Of a DNA stretch of 64,000 nucleotides, positions 54,068 through 63,182 are shown one piece after another. Numbering within the stretch: position 1 is the stretch's first letter; the number at the start of each line of letters is the position of its first letter. The position numbers and the translations under genes are program-made. A model generated the notes under the pieces. It was not told the origin of the DNA. It was given only the letters and a program-made list of their open reading frames with translations, and ran no database searches. The DNA comes from an uncultured Bartonella sp. (GTDB lineage Bacteria; Pseudomonadota; Alphaproteobacteria; Rhizobiales; Rhizobiaceae): contig NZ_CAMLFE010000002.1 of the NCBI RefSeq assembly GCF_946479275.1, forward strand, positions 348,482-412,481. Direction: 5' to 3'.

Positions 54068-54783
54068 GCTATTTCCCCCCTTTGGCGCATCAGCTCCTCA
54101 ACCTTGCTAATCATTGCAATTGTTCCGACAGTATACCAGTTGCCATCCAAAGGAAAACCATAAAGGCGACCACGGGCAATCGCTTCGTCAAAATAGAGGT
54201 TGAGCGATTGCGGTTCGATTTTTGCAAATGCAAATATTTTCGGATTAACAATAAGTGCACCACCATAAATAACTGCTTCCGATGCATTTGCAGGTGCGCG
54301 AACAAGTTTTTGACCTTCACCAATCAGGAAATCGCCTTTTTCCGGACCCGCTGCCTGCGTACGTTTAACTGTCATAAGCAGCATATCCATTCGATCAGGG
54401 TCAAAGCGGTTTTCCATTGCTTCGAGCGTTGGCGTGCCATGGTCGACCCAGAAAGTATCAGCGTTAAGAACAAAAAACGGATTTTCTCCCAAAAGCGGCA
54501 AAGCTTTCACCACGCCTCCGGCAGAATCGAGAAGTTCCACACGTTCATCAGAAATGGTTATATGCGGTTTTTTACGGCTTTCGACATGGCTTTCGATAGA
54601 ATCTGCAAGATAATGGACATTAACCACCGCTTCCTCGACACCGGCTTTTTCAAGGGCATCAAGAGCCCGGTTCAAAAGACTTCGACCGGCAATTTTTACC
54701 AGTGGTTTCGGTGTTTTGAACGTCAATGGCCGCATGCGGGTGCCAAGCCCCGCAGCAAGCACCATAGCATGTGTTATTTTCAT
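54064..54783 (-). CDS. Sugar-1-phosphate nucleotidyltransferase, MurU-like
   Basis: MVLAAGLGTRMRPLTFKTPKPLVKIAGRSLL. Confidence 0.85.
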   Translation of the reverse strand: MKITHAMVLAAGLGTRMRPLTFKTPKPLVKIAGRSLLNRALDALEKAGVEEAVVNVHYLADSIESHVESRKKPHITISDERVELLDSAGGVVKALPLLGENPFFVLNADTFWVDHGTPTLEAMENRFDPDRMDMLLMTVKRTQAAGPEKGDFLIGEGQKLVRAPANASEAVIYGGALIVNPKIFAFAKIEPQSLNLYFDEAIARGRLYGFPLDGNWYTVGTIAMISKVEELMRQRGEIA

Positions 54784-54787
54784 TTTT

Positions 54788-56275
54788 TCACTCTTCAACC
54801 AGTTTCGAGGCAATATAGAATTGACGCAATGATGAAAGAGCCGGATGTTCAAGATTGCGCTTCAGATAATCGCGGCAATGCGGCAAATGTTTCAAATAAG
54901 CGGGCTTGCCGTCACGCTTGTCAAGACGAACAAAAATACCGAGAATTTTGGAAACGCGTTGCGCACCGGCAATAGCATAGATGAGTTTGAACTGTTCTTC
55001 ATCAAAGCCACGCGTACCCTTTTTGCGTTCTTCGCAATAGGCTTTGATGATACGCTTCTCAAGCGGGCGACTGATAGCAACACGCGCATCTTGGGCGAGT
55101 GATACAACATCATAGGCTGTCGGGCCAATTTGCCCGTCCTGAAAATCAATGAGGCCTATTTTTTTCAAACCCTGTTCATTCTCCCGCCAGATAATATTTG
55201 GCGAATGATAATCGCGCATAACAAAACTTTGTTCTGCCTGTTCAAAAATTTCAAAAAACGGCTCCCATAGCCGATAGAATTCCTCCTTCAGGGAATGACT
55301 TATTTCTGTTCCGGTAGAGTAAGGGAAATACCAGTCAAGAAGTAGGGAAACTTCAGCCTGCAAGACACCCCGATCATAAGCCGGTATATCAAGTGTCAAA
55401 TCATCGAATTTTTGATGTTCAGGCCACTCTTTCTGGTGAAACGAAGAAAGCAATTTCCCCGATTCGATATAACGGTTTTCAATTGGCTTCCTCTCTTCAT
55501 CAAGTACGCCTTCCCGCCCGAGATCGTCGGTAATGAGCAAACCGTTTTTTAAATCTTGTGCTAAAATTTTTGGCGCTACAAAACCATTTTTCAAAATCAG
55601 CCGGTCAATGCCGACAAATTGGCTAACCGATGTCGCAAGATGGGCAATTTTCCCGTAAGACTGGCCACTTTGTTCGGGCATTTCCATTGCCGGTGCATTC
55701 ATCAATATCTCATGACAGTCCTTGCCATAAATAATCTCGTAGGAACGCGCCGAAGCATCACCTGTGAAATAACGGCGTTTGACATTGTCGCGGTAATTGG
55801 ATTTTAAAAATTCTCTTATCTCCAGCGAACGTTGGAGTCGGTCGGCAGCGTGGCCTTCCGCCTCAATCGTTATTTTTCGACCACTTCCCTGATGCTCAAG
55901 GAAAATGGCAAAATCTGCTTTTCCTAATTCTCCTTCGGCTTTTTCCGGCCATTCGACAAGAACAACTCCGGCCTCTCGCGCCTCTTCAAAGCCAAGCTCG
56001 TCAATTTCTTCCGGTTCGTTAATGCGATAAAGATCGGCATGGGTGAGGTTGAATTTTGGCAAATCGTAAACTTGAACAAGTGTGAAGGTTGGACTTGGAA
56101 CATCCATCCCGTCATCATCTGCTAATGTGCGAACAATAGAACGGGAAAGCGATGTTTTCCCTGTTCCAAGGTCCCCTTCAAGTGTAACGAGATCACCCTT
56201 TTCAAGGGCTAGCGCAAAATCTTCGCCGAAGCGTTCGGTTGCTTTTTCATCTTCAAGAAATAAACTGAAAATCAT
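54788..56275 (-). CDS. tsaE: Fusion: TsaE (t6A synthesis ATPase) plus aminoglycoside-phosphotransferase/AmgK-like kinase
   Basis: LEGDLGTGKTSLSRSIVR plus PSPTFTLVQVY (TsaE); MRDYHSPNIIWRENEQGLKKIGLIDFQDG (APH). Confidence 0.88.
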   Translation of the reverse strand: MIFSLFLEDEKATERFGEDFALALEKGDLVTLEGDLGTGKTSLSRSIVRTLADDDGMDVPSPTFTLVQVYDLPKFNLTHADLYRINEPEEIDELGFEEAREAGVVLVEWPEKAEGELGKADFAIFLEHQGSGRKITIEAEGHAADRLQRSLEIREFLKSNYRDNVKRRYFTGDASARSYEIIYGKDCHEILMNAPAMEMPEQSGQSYGKIAHLATSVSQFVGIDRLILKNGFVAPKILAQDLKNGLLITDDLGREGVLDEERKPIENRYIESGKLLSSFHQKEWPEHQKFDDLTLDIPAYDRGVLQAEVSLLLDWYFPYSTGTEISHSLKEEFYRLWEPFFEIFEQAEQSFVMRDYHSPNIIWRENEQGLKKIGLIDFQDGQIGPTAYDVVSLAQDARVAISRPLEKRIIKAYCEERKKGTRGFDEEQFKLIYAIAGAQRVSKILGIFVRLDKRDGKPAYLKHLPHCRDYLKRNLEHPALSSLRQFYIASKLVEE

Positions 56276-58821
56276 TCTGATTCCTCTGATTGAAGCAACG
56301 CTGCGGATGAAGGGCGTTTAGCCGGAAAACGGCAAAAAACAGTTGTTCCTTTTGTATTCCCCGTTTCTATTTTTACACTGCCACCATGGAGCTCGACAAA
56401 GCTTTTGACAATCGAAAGGCCAAGCCCTGCTCCGGCGCGTGAACCATGATGGGCATGGGATGAAAACCGCTTGAAAACAGTATCAAGAATTTCTTCCGGA
56501 ATTCCCGCCCCGTCATCGTGAACAGAAAAGACAATGTCATTTCCGTCCTTTTTGGCAGAAAAGGTAATGACACTATTATCGGGAGCAAAATTGGCGGCAT
56601 TGCTCAACACGTTTACAAAAATCTGCCGTAGTCTTGCCTGATCTGCCGGAATCGTCGTGAGGCCGTTTTCTATTTTTTCTTCAATTTTTACCGGACGGGC
56701 ACCGAGACGCTCTTTCGTGCGTTCTGTTGCAAAAGTCATTGAACCGGCAATATCGACATCTTTGATATCAAGTTCCATAATGCCGGCATCAAGTTTAGCA
56801 AGGTCCAGAATATCATTGACGATATCAAGAAGCGCACCTGATTCAGAAGCGATGTGTTTAAGATATTCCTGCTGACGGGAATTGAGAGTGCCGAAAAGTC
56901 CGCTCTGCAAAATATCAGAAAAGCCGATAATGTTGGTAAGGGGCGTGCGCAATTCATAAGATACATGGCGAACAAATTCGCTGCGCAACGCATCGGCACT
57001 ACGCAATGCATCGTTCTTTTCTTGCAATGCACGGGTGATATTGACGGTATCTGTCACATTGACAAAGGTCATCATGGTCTGCGCATTTGGCAAAGGCACC
57101 AGAGCATAATCGAGAATAACGCCGTTTGTTAAATCCATACGTCCCGAAATAGCATCCCGATTTTCACTAAAACCGGTGATAAATGCACCAAATGTATCCC
57201 ATGCGTTACTCGTTGTCTTTTGCGCGCATTCGGCCTGAAGTTTTGAAATATGCGTTCCTTCAACTGTGAGTTCGGTGGGTAAAGACCATAATTTGGCTAG
57301 CGCCGGATTGGTAAGACGCACACGCCCGTCCGGACCAAACAAGGCAACGCCTTCTGAGAGATGGTCCAGCGTTTCACCTTGCATTTCAATGAGACTGTTA
57401 TAACGCCGTTCGAGATCGATTTTTTCAGTAAGATTTTCAAAAAGCCATGTCACGCCACCCTGCGGGTGCGGGCTTGCGAGAACCCTGAGTGTGCGACCAT
57501 CAGGCAAATTCCAGATTTGCTGGCTCGGTTCACCTGAACGATAAGCGGAAAAAAGTTCTTCTTTCCACCCCCTCCAATCCGGCTTTTCAGCAATGATGCC
57601 TTTCTCCCGCAAACGATCAAGAAGTAGGGTATGACTGGGTTCACTTTCAAGAAAAACCGTATCCAACGGCCAAAGCGTTGCAAAAGCCTGATTGGCAAAT
57701 TTCAGTTTTTGATCGGGACCAAAAATGGCTACCGCTGTTGAAATCTGGTCAAGTGTTTCGGAATGTCCGCGCGCCATGCGCTTCATCTCTTCCGACATTT
57801 CTTCCATGGCGCTAATATCGTGAGCAAAGGTCGCTACACCATCATCGGACGTCACTTGCGTGACTTCAAGGAGCCTCCGATCTCCTTCGACAATAGCATA
57901 GGCCGGTCCTTTGAAAAGCGGTTTACTTTCCAGAAGTTTCTGTCGTGTCGTTTCATTGAACAGTGAAACATCCTGTGCTTTCTCGGGGTCATAACCGCTG
58001 GCCTTCCGAAACGCCCGATTGGCATAAATAATTCTATTATCTTTATTGATAAGCCATACAGGCTCATCGAGTGCCTCGAGAAGAACATTGCGCATTGCAA
58101 GCATCGTCTTCGTGAAAGCCGCATCCTTCTCGATCTGAGCAAGCTCTTCCTGTTGGCCGGAAAGATCCTGAAAACGCAAAACTGCAGCAGTTCCGGCAAT
58201 GAGGCCGGTTGCTTCAATCAATGTTTTTTGCTTCGTTTTAAGATAAAGGCTGAACGGCTGTGCATCCTGCCGCAAATGGGTCAACGCATCATCCAGAACG
58301 CGCAATTCATTCTCATCAAGCCATTGGCCGAACCGTAATATATCTGCAGAATTGATACCTGCCTGATCAAGCGCAACCATACGGCCAATTATTTCGGGCA
58401 GAGCAACCGGCGTTTTCCAGATAACAGCGCATTGCCCGCTATGTTCAAGCAAGAGTTCATAATTATCGATTTCTTGCAGATAGTCGGTTTGAACGTTTTT
58501 CTCTTCGATCTGCTTTCTTGAAGAAGAACGATTGAAAATGCCAAGACAAACAATGAATGCCGCAACAATAACACCACCGAAAACGACTATTTGAAGGTTT
58601 AAACTGTCAAAATCTGAAAGTGCGTCAAGACCAGCAGCATGACTTGTAATAGACATTGCAGGAAAACAAAATAAAGCAGCCAGGACCGAGAAAATCCCCG
58701 ACAATAATTTGCTTTTATATCCACTTTTTGCCTGCAAAGTTGATTTCTCGATCATAATTATCCGAATCAGGTTTAACCATACATGTCTATGCTTTTCAGG
58801 TGAAGTATCTTCAAAAAACAA
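56272..58821 (-). CDS. PAS-domain sensor histidine kinase
   Basis: N-terminal TMs, several PAS segments, HVSYELRTPLTNIIGFSD H-box, HATPase DDGAGIPEEILDTVFKRF. Confidence 0.92.
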   Translation of the reverse strand: MFFEDTSPEKHRHVWLNLIRIIMIEKSTLQAKSGYKSKLLSGIFSVLAALFCFPAMSITSHAAGLDALSDFDSLNLQIVVFGGVIVAAFIVCLGIFNRSSSRKQIEEKNVQTDYLQEIDNYELLLEHSGQCAVIWKTPVALPEIIGRMVALDQAGINSADILRFGQWLDENELRVLDDALTHLRQDAQPFSLYLKTKQKTLIEATGLIAGTAAVLRFQDLSGQQEELAQIEKDAAFTKTMLAMRNVLLEALDEPVWLINKDNRIIYANRAFRKASGYDPEKAQDVSLFNETTRQKLLESKPLFKGPAYAIVEGDRRLLEVTQVTSDDGVATFAHDISAMEEMSEEMKRMARGHSETLDQISTAVAIFGPDQKLKFANQAFATLWPLDTVFLESEPSHTLLLDRLREKGIIAEKPDWRGWKEELFSAYRSGEPSQQIWNLPDGRTLRVLASPHPQGGVTWLFENLTEKIDLERRYNSLIEMQGETLDHLSEGVALFGPDGRVRLTNPALAKLWSLPTELTVEGTHISKLQAECAQKTTSNAWDTFGAFITGFSENRDAISGRMDLTNGVILDYALVPLPNAQTMMTFVNVTDTVNITRALQEKNDALRSADALRSEFVRHVSYELRTPLTNIIGFSDILQSGLFGTLNSRQQEYLKHIASESGALLDIVNDILDLAKLDAGIMELDIKDVDIAGSMTFATERTKERLGARPVKIEEKIENGLTTIPADQARLRQIFVNVLSNAANFAPDNSVITFSAKKDGNDIVFSVHDDGAGIPEEILDTVFKRFSSHAHHGSRAGAGLGLSIVKSFVELHGGSVKIETGNTKGTTVFCRFPAKRPSSAALLQSEESE

Positions 58822-58850
58822 AGGCCGGGCATTTTTACCCGACCTTTAAT
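58811..58850 (-). terminator. Terminator of ahcY
   Basis: aaaggtcgggtaaaaatgcccggcctttgttttttga on the minus strand. Confidence 0.85.
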
Positions 58851-58887
58851 AATGAATAAAGTTTCACTTCTTTCAGTAGTACCGAAT

Positions 58888-60285
58888 TTAGTAGCGATAC
58901 CTGTCAGGCTTGAACGGCCCATCAACCGATACACCGATATAGGCAGCCTGTTCTTCCGACAGTTTCGTGAGCTTAACACCAAGACGATCAAGATGCAGAC
59001 GAGCAACTTTCTCATCGAGATGTTTCGGCAGAACATAAACCTGATTTTTATAATTCTCGCCACGTGTGAACAATTCAATCTGGGCCAATGTCTGGTTGGT
59101 GAAAGACGCCGACATAACGAAAGAAGGATGCCCTGTTGCATTGCCAAGATTAAGCAAACGCCCTTCTGAAAGAAGGATAATGCGTTTACCATCCGGAAAT
59201 GTAATCATGTCGACTTGCGGCTTGATATTTGTCCATTTCAGGTTTTTCAGTGAAGCAACCTGAATTTCATTATCAAAATGCCCGATATTGCCGATAATGC
59301 ACATATCCTTGACGGCTCGCATATGCTCCAGGCGAACAATGTCACGGTTTCCTGTTGCGGTGATGATGATGTCGGCGGTCGGTGCTGCATCCTCGAGTGT
59401 TACAACTTCATAGCCATCCATGGCTGCCTGCAAGGCACAAATCGGGTCAACTTCGGTGACCTTTACGCGTGCACCGGCGCCCGAAAGCGAGGCAGCACAG
59501 CCTTTACCAACATCGCCATAGCCGCAAACAATGGCAACTTTACCAGCCATCATCACATCGGTACCACGGCGGATACCGTCAACCAGCGATTCTTTACAGC
59601 CATAACGGTTGTCGAATTTGGATTTTGTCACGCTGTCATTGACGTTGATTGCGGGGAACGGAAGCAACCCTTGTTCCTGCAAATGGTAAAGACGATGAAC
59701 ACCTGTCGTTGTCTCTTCGGTTACACCTTTGATGGCATCACGTTGACGGGTGAAGAAACCGGGCGTTTCTTTCATGCGTTTCTTGATTTGGGCAAAAAAG
59801 ATTGCCTCTTCTTCTGATTCCGGCTTTGAAAGAACATCTTCTCCATCTTCGGCGCGGGCACCGGTCAGGATATAAGCTGTTGCATCGCCGCCATCATCAA
59901 GAATCATATTTGAAGGCTTGCCGTCCGGCCATTGGAAAATGGCATCGGTATAGCTCCAATATTGTTCAAGCGTTTCGCCCTTGACCGCAAAAACCGGTGT
60001 ACCACCTGCAGCAATTGCTGCGGCAGCATGGTCCTGCGTTGAAAAAATATTGCATGAAGCCCAGCGCAAATCTGCACCGATCATTTTTAACGTTTCGATA
60101 AGAACGGCTGTCTGGATTGTCATGTGCAGCGAACCGGAAATGCGGGCGCCACGCAACGGTTGAGAGGAGCCGAATTCCTCACGGCAGGCCATTAGACCCG
60201 GCATTTCAGTTTCGGCAATATCGAGTTCTCTGCGACCGTAGTCGGCAAGGCCGATATCCTTGATAATATATTCTTTGGCAGCCAT
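58888..60285 (-). CDS. ahcY: Adenosylhomocysteinase
   Basis: [31 protein letters not shown]-terminal KPDRYRY. Confidence 0.98.
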   Translation of the reverse strand: MAAKEYIIKDIGLADYGRRELDIAETEMPGLMACREEFGSSQPLRGARISGSLHMTIQTAVLIETLKMIGADLRWASCNIFSTQDHAAAAIAAGGTPVFAVKGETLEQYWSYTDAIFQWPDGKPSNMILDDGGDATAYILTGARAEDGEDVLSKPESEEEAIFFAQIKKRMKETPGFFTRQRDAIKGVTEETTTGVHRLYHLQEQGLLPFPAINVNDSVTKSKFDNRYGCKESLVDGIRRGTDVMMAGKVAIVCGYGDVGKGCAASLSGAGARVKVTEVDPICALQAAMDGYEVVTLEDAAPTADIIITATGNRDIVRLEHMRAVKDMCIIGNIGHFDNEIQVASLKNLKWTNIKPQVDMITFPDGKRIILLSEGRLLNLGNATGHPSFVMSASFTNQTLAQIELFTRGENYKNQVYVLPKHLDEKVARLHLDRLGVKLTKLSEEQAAYIGVSVDGPFKPDRYRY

Positions 60286-60399
60286 TATGCACTCCTTGAA
60301 GATTTTTAGCTTCCGGTGATTTAGCAGATGTCGAAACGCAGCGCAACCTGATATAAAGGATGCTTTATATCACCAAACCAAAAATAGCTGCTATAACTT

Positions 60400-60646
60400 A
60401 CAGTTCATTCAAATCAGTTTGAATAAATTACATATTTATAGAATAAGACCGATTTTTTAATTATTTTCATTTGAATTAATATAAAAATTCAATAATTTAT
60501 ATATATAATATTGTTTTTATGTTTTAAACATAAAAATTTTATTAAATTCTCGATTCTGTTATTGTAAATAATTATTTCATTTAATTTGCGATAAAATACC
60601 CACACTCCTAATAATTAATAATACTGATAACGGATATCGTTCCATT
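60400..60646. other. AT-rich intergenic region
   Basis: Dominated by A/T; no supported ORF. Confidence 0.7.
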
Positions 60647-61600
60647 TTACTTTTTCTTAAAAAACAGGTTTTCACCTTTCGTCGGAAGTTCATCAAAGCG
60701 GTCGTTCAATACTTTGCGTACCATAGTTTCCGAATTCGGTTTGAAGCGATCATGTGTTTCGATGATGATCAAGCCAACTTTATCAATCCAACCTTCATAC
60801 TTTTTCTCGAAAAGCTCGTATTCGGCGCCCTCGATATCAACCTTCAAAATATCAACAAAATCCATATGATATTGTTTCATGATGTTAGGGATACTCACCG
60901 CTTTAACAGAAAGTGCCGACTTTCCGTTTGAAGCTTCGGTGCGATACCCCCAAGCACCAAGAGAAGCATGATTATCATCCTCTTCAACCGATGAAACTTC
61001 GCCATCAGTAGGCCAAATTGCAGCTTGCAAGAGCGCTATGGATTTCGGAAATTTATCAAGATTTTTTTTCATAATCGAGAAGTTGACAGCATCGGGTTCA
61101 ACCGCAACGATGCGGGCATCCGGAAATTTCTTTATGAAGAAAAGTGCGGAGAGGCCAATATTGCCCCCCCCCCAAATCAATAATTGCTTTTGCTGTCTCG
61201 GGAAGATTTAAACTGTCATATTCGTTATCCACGACTATCTGCTTGAACACACGAATATCCGAATCATCGATTCGAAGCGATAAATCTGTTCCTTAAAATC
61301 CATATTGAGTACAATATGTTGTGCACGTTCATCTTTAATAATATTTTTTATAATCTCTATTCCATCATCATTGATGACATATCCTTTCTTATTTACGTCA
61401 TTATCAAGAGATGTAATTTTATTGAATGTTTTATCCGGTTTTTGATTTTTATAATTCGTTTTGTTAATGTTTAGAAATTTATCCATATAATTTATGTGTA
61501 CTTCATATATTGTAATGAACATTATAGGAAACAATATAAATATTATTAAATATAATCTATTAAGTTTACGTATGTACGTCTTTATTAGACGTATTTTCAC
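60647..61600 (-). pseudogene. FkbM-family methyltransferase with N-terminal membrane anchor, reading frame broken by two compensating frameshifts
   Basis: Frame A 61600..~61293 (MKIRLIKTY...NMDFK), frame B ~61293..61164 (GTDLSLRIDDSDIRVFKQIVVDNEYDSLNLPETAKAIIDLGGG), frame A again to 60647 (NIGLSALFFIKKFPDARIVAVEPDAVNF...VDILKVDIEGAEYELF). The in-frame path meets a stop at 61235-61237. Confidence 0.8.
61164..61173. repeat. C10 (G10 on coding strand) homopolymer inside the FkbM reading frame
   Basis: ttgccccccccccaaatc; nine G would restore IIDLGGGNIGLSAL. Confidence 0.95.
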
Positions 61601-61619
61601 CTATCAATCTATGATGAAT

Positions 61620-62240
61620 ACAATTATCGTCTGAAATCATGAAAAAACATTTCAAGTTAATTTAGAAAATGTTTTTCTCTACTTATATTTTTATACAAAA
61701 TTAGAATTTTTTAAAAAATATCTGAATTTTTATTATGATATATTATAAATATAAGTTATTTAAATGTAATAAAAATTTTATATGAAGAAGTTATCATTGC
61801 TATTAAGTTGTTATATTTTTATAAAACCGTGATTTAATAATATGTACTGTATATTGAAAGAATCAAAACACGTAAAAACCGGTAAATTCTCTCATCGACT
61901 TTAAAATATAAAAAAATCGGATATTTTTTAAAATTTTATCTAGCTTATCAGAACGAATTTAAATTGCTTATTTTAAATTTATTAGATATAATCTATAAAT
62001 ATTTTATCGTAATTTTATATACAAATATAAAAAATATTTATATTTAATAAATGAATAAAAAATCTGTTGATAATAATATTATCCTTTTATTCATAAATTG
62101 TGATCTTTATCTTATCCCTCCGCATTGGTTTTTCATAGATACCACATAAAACTTTATATATAAAGAGTATCCTTAAGCTTTTGATAAAAAAACATGAAAT
62201 GGCATCTTGCCAATTGTTAAAGCCAGATGACTTCGAGCAG
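61620..62240. other. AT-rich noncoding region in the glycan locus
   Basis: Strongly A/T-biased, no supported ORF on either strand. Confidence 0.7.
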
Positions 62241-62261
62241 TTTAAATTAATTTATTGAAAC

Positions 62262-63182
62262 CTAACCGGCTAAAAAGCCAGTACGTTGCAATGCATATCC
62301 CAAATCATACAACTCGCTCAGTCGCTGTTCAAAATTGGAGTCCGGCAATGAATTGAACATAGAAGCCCATGTTTGCATATCGGTCGGCAACTGCAAATCA
62401 CGCCATTCTTGATTCGTACCGTTGAAATCTATTTTCTGTCTCAAATATTCTTCAACTGCTCCTTGAGTTACCCCTTGCCAAAAAATACGTTTAGCCAACC
62501 ATTTTGGCGACAATTGTCCCTTTGAAATATGATGATCGACGACAGAAGTAGGAGAGAAAACTGCTTTCATTCCGTTATAACGGATGACATCAATTACCGC
62601 TCTATCCCCCGAAAGAAGAACAGACCCAATCCGCCCCAATTTTACCGGAAAACGACCTGCTTGATCCAGAGCACTCTTCCAAAATGCTATATTACCTAGG
62701 CAAAGCCACTCATTACTTTCAATTTCTTTAGTTTGACTGAACCAGTTCAAACATACTGAATAATTTCTGAGATAATGATCGCTAAGCCAATCAGGACGTG
62801 GTCCTTCCCAAATAGGCAATAGCTCTCCGCCAACTACTCCAACATCATTATGCCCGAACGGATGAAGAAGATTTTCAAGCCAACCAGGTCTGAAAGTTAC
62901 ATCGTCATCAACAAATATGGCAATATCGCGATCCATATGTTCCAAACCGGAATTGCGGGCATGAGACACCCCTACTACAGGCTGGAACAAATATTTCACA
63001 CCTTGGGGTTCATAGCCCAGACATATGTCCTTTGTGTCGTCTGTCGAATTATTGTCAACAACAAGAACCTCAACAAGCAGTTGTCTATAAATAGAAAAAA
63101 AGGAATCTAATGTACGCTTCAAACTTCTTGCACGATTGCATGTGCATATAATGATAGTCGCTTTCTTTTCTAAATCAGTCAT
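62262..63182 (-). CDS. Family 2 glycosyltransferase
   Basis: TIIICTCNRARSLKRTLDSFFS...VEVLVVDNNSTDDTKDI...DIAIFVDDDVTFRPGWL. Confidence 0.93.
   Translation of the reverse strand: MTDLEKKATIIICTCNRARSLKRTLDSFFSIYRQLLVEVLVVDNNSTDDTKDICLGYEPQGVKYLFQPVVGVSHARNSGLEHMDRDIAIFVDDDVTFRPGWLENLLHPFGHNDVGVVGGELLPIWEGPRPDWLSDHYLRNYSVCLNWFSQTKEIESNEWLCLGNIAFWKSALDQAGRFPVKLGRIGSVLLSGDRAVIDVIRYNGMKAVFSPTSVVDHHISKGQLSPKWLAKRIFWQGVTQGAVEEYLRQKIDFNGTNQEWRDLQLPTDMQTWASMFNSLPDSNFEQRLSELYDLGYALQRTGFLAG

Noticed and set aside
53998-54975. 325-aa plus-strand ORF over the MurU/TsaE genes
   Set aside because: Basic, Cys/His/Phe-rich antisense composition; the minus-strand genes are clear.
60286-60646. SAH riboswitch upstream of ahcY
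   Set aside because: The region is AT-rich and I found no conserved GC-rich riboswitch-like core; cannot be supported by eye.
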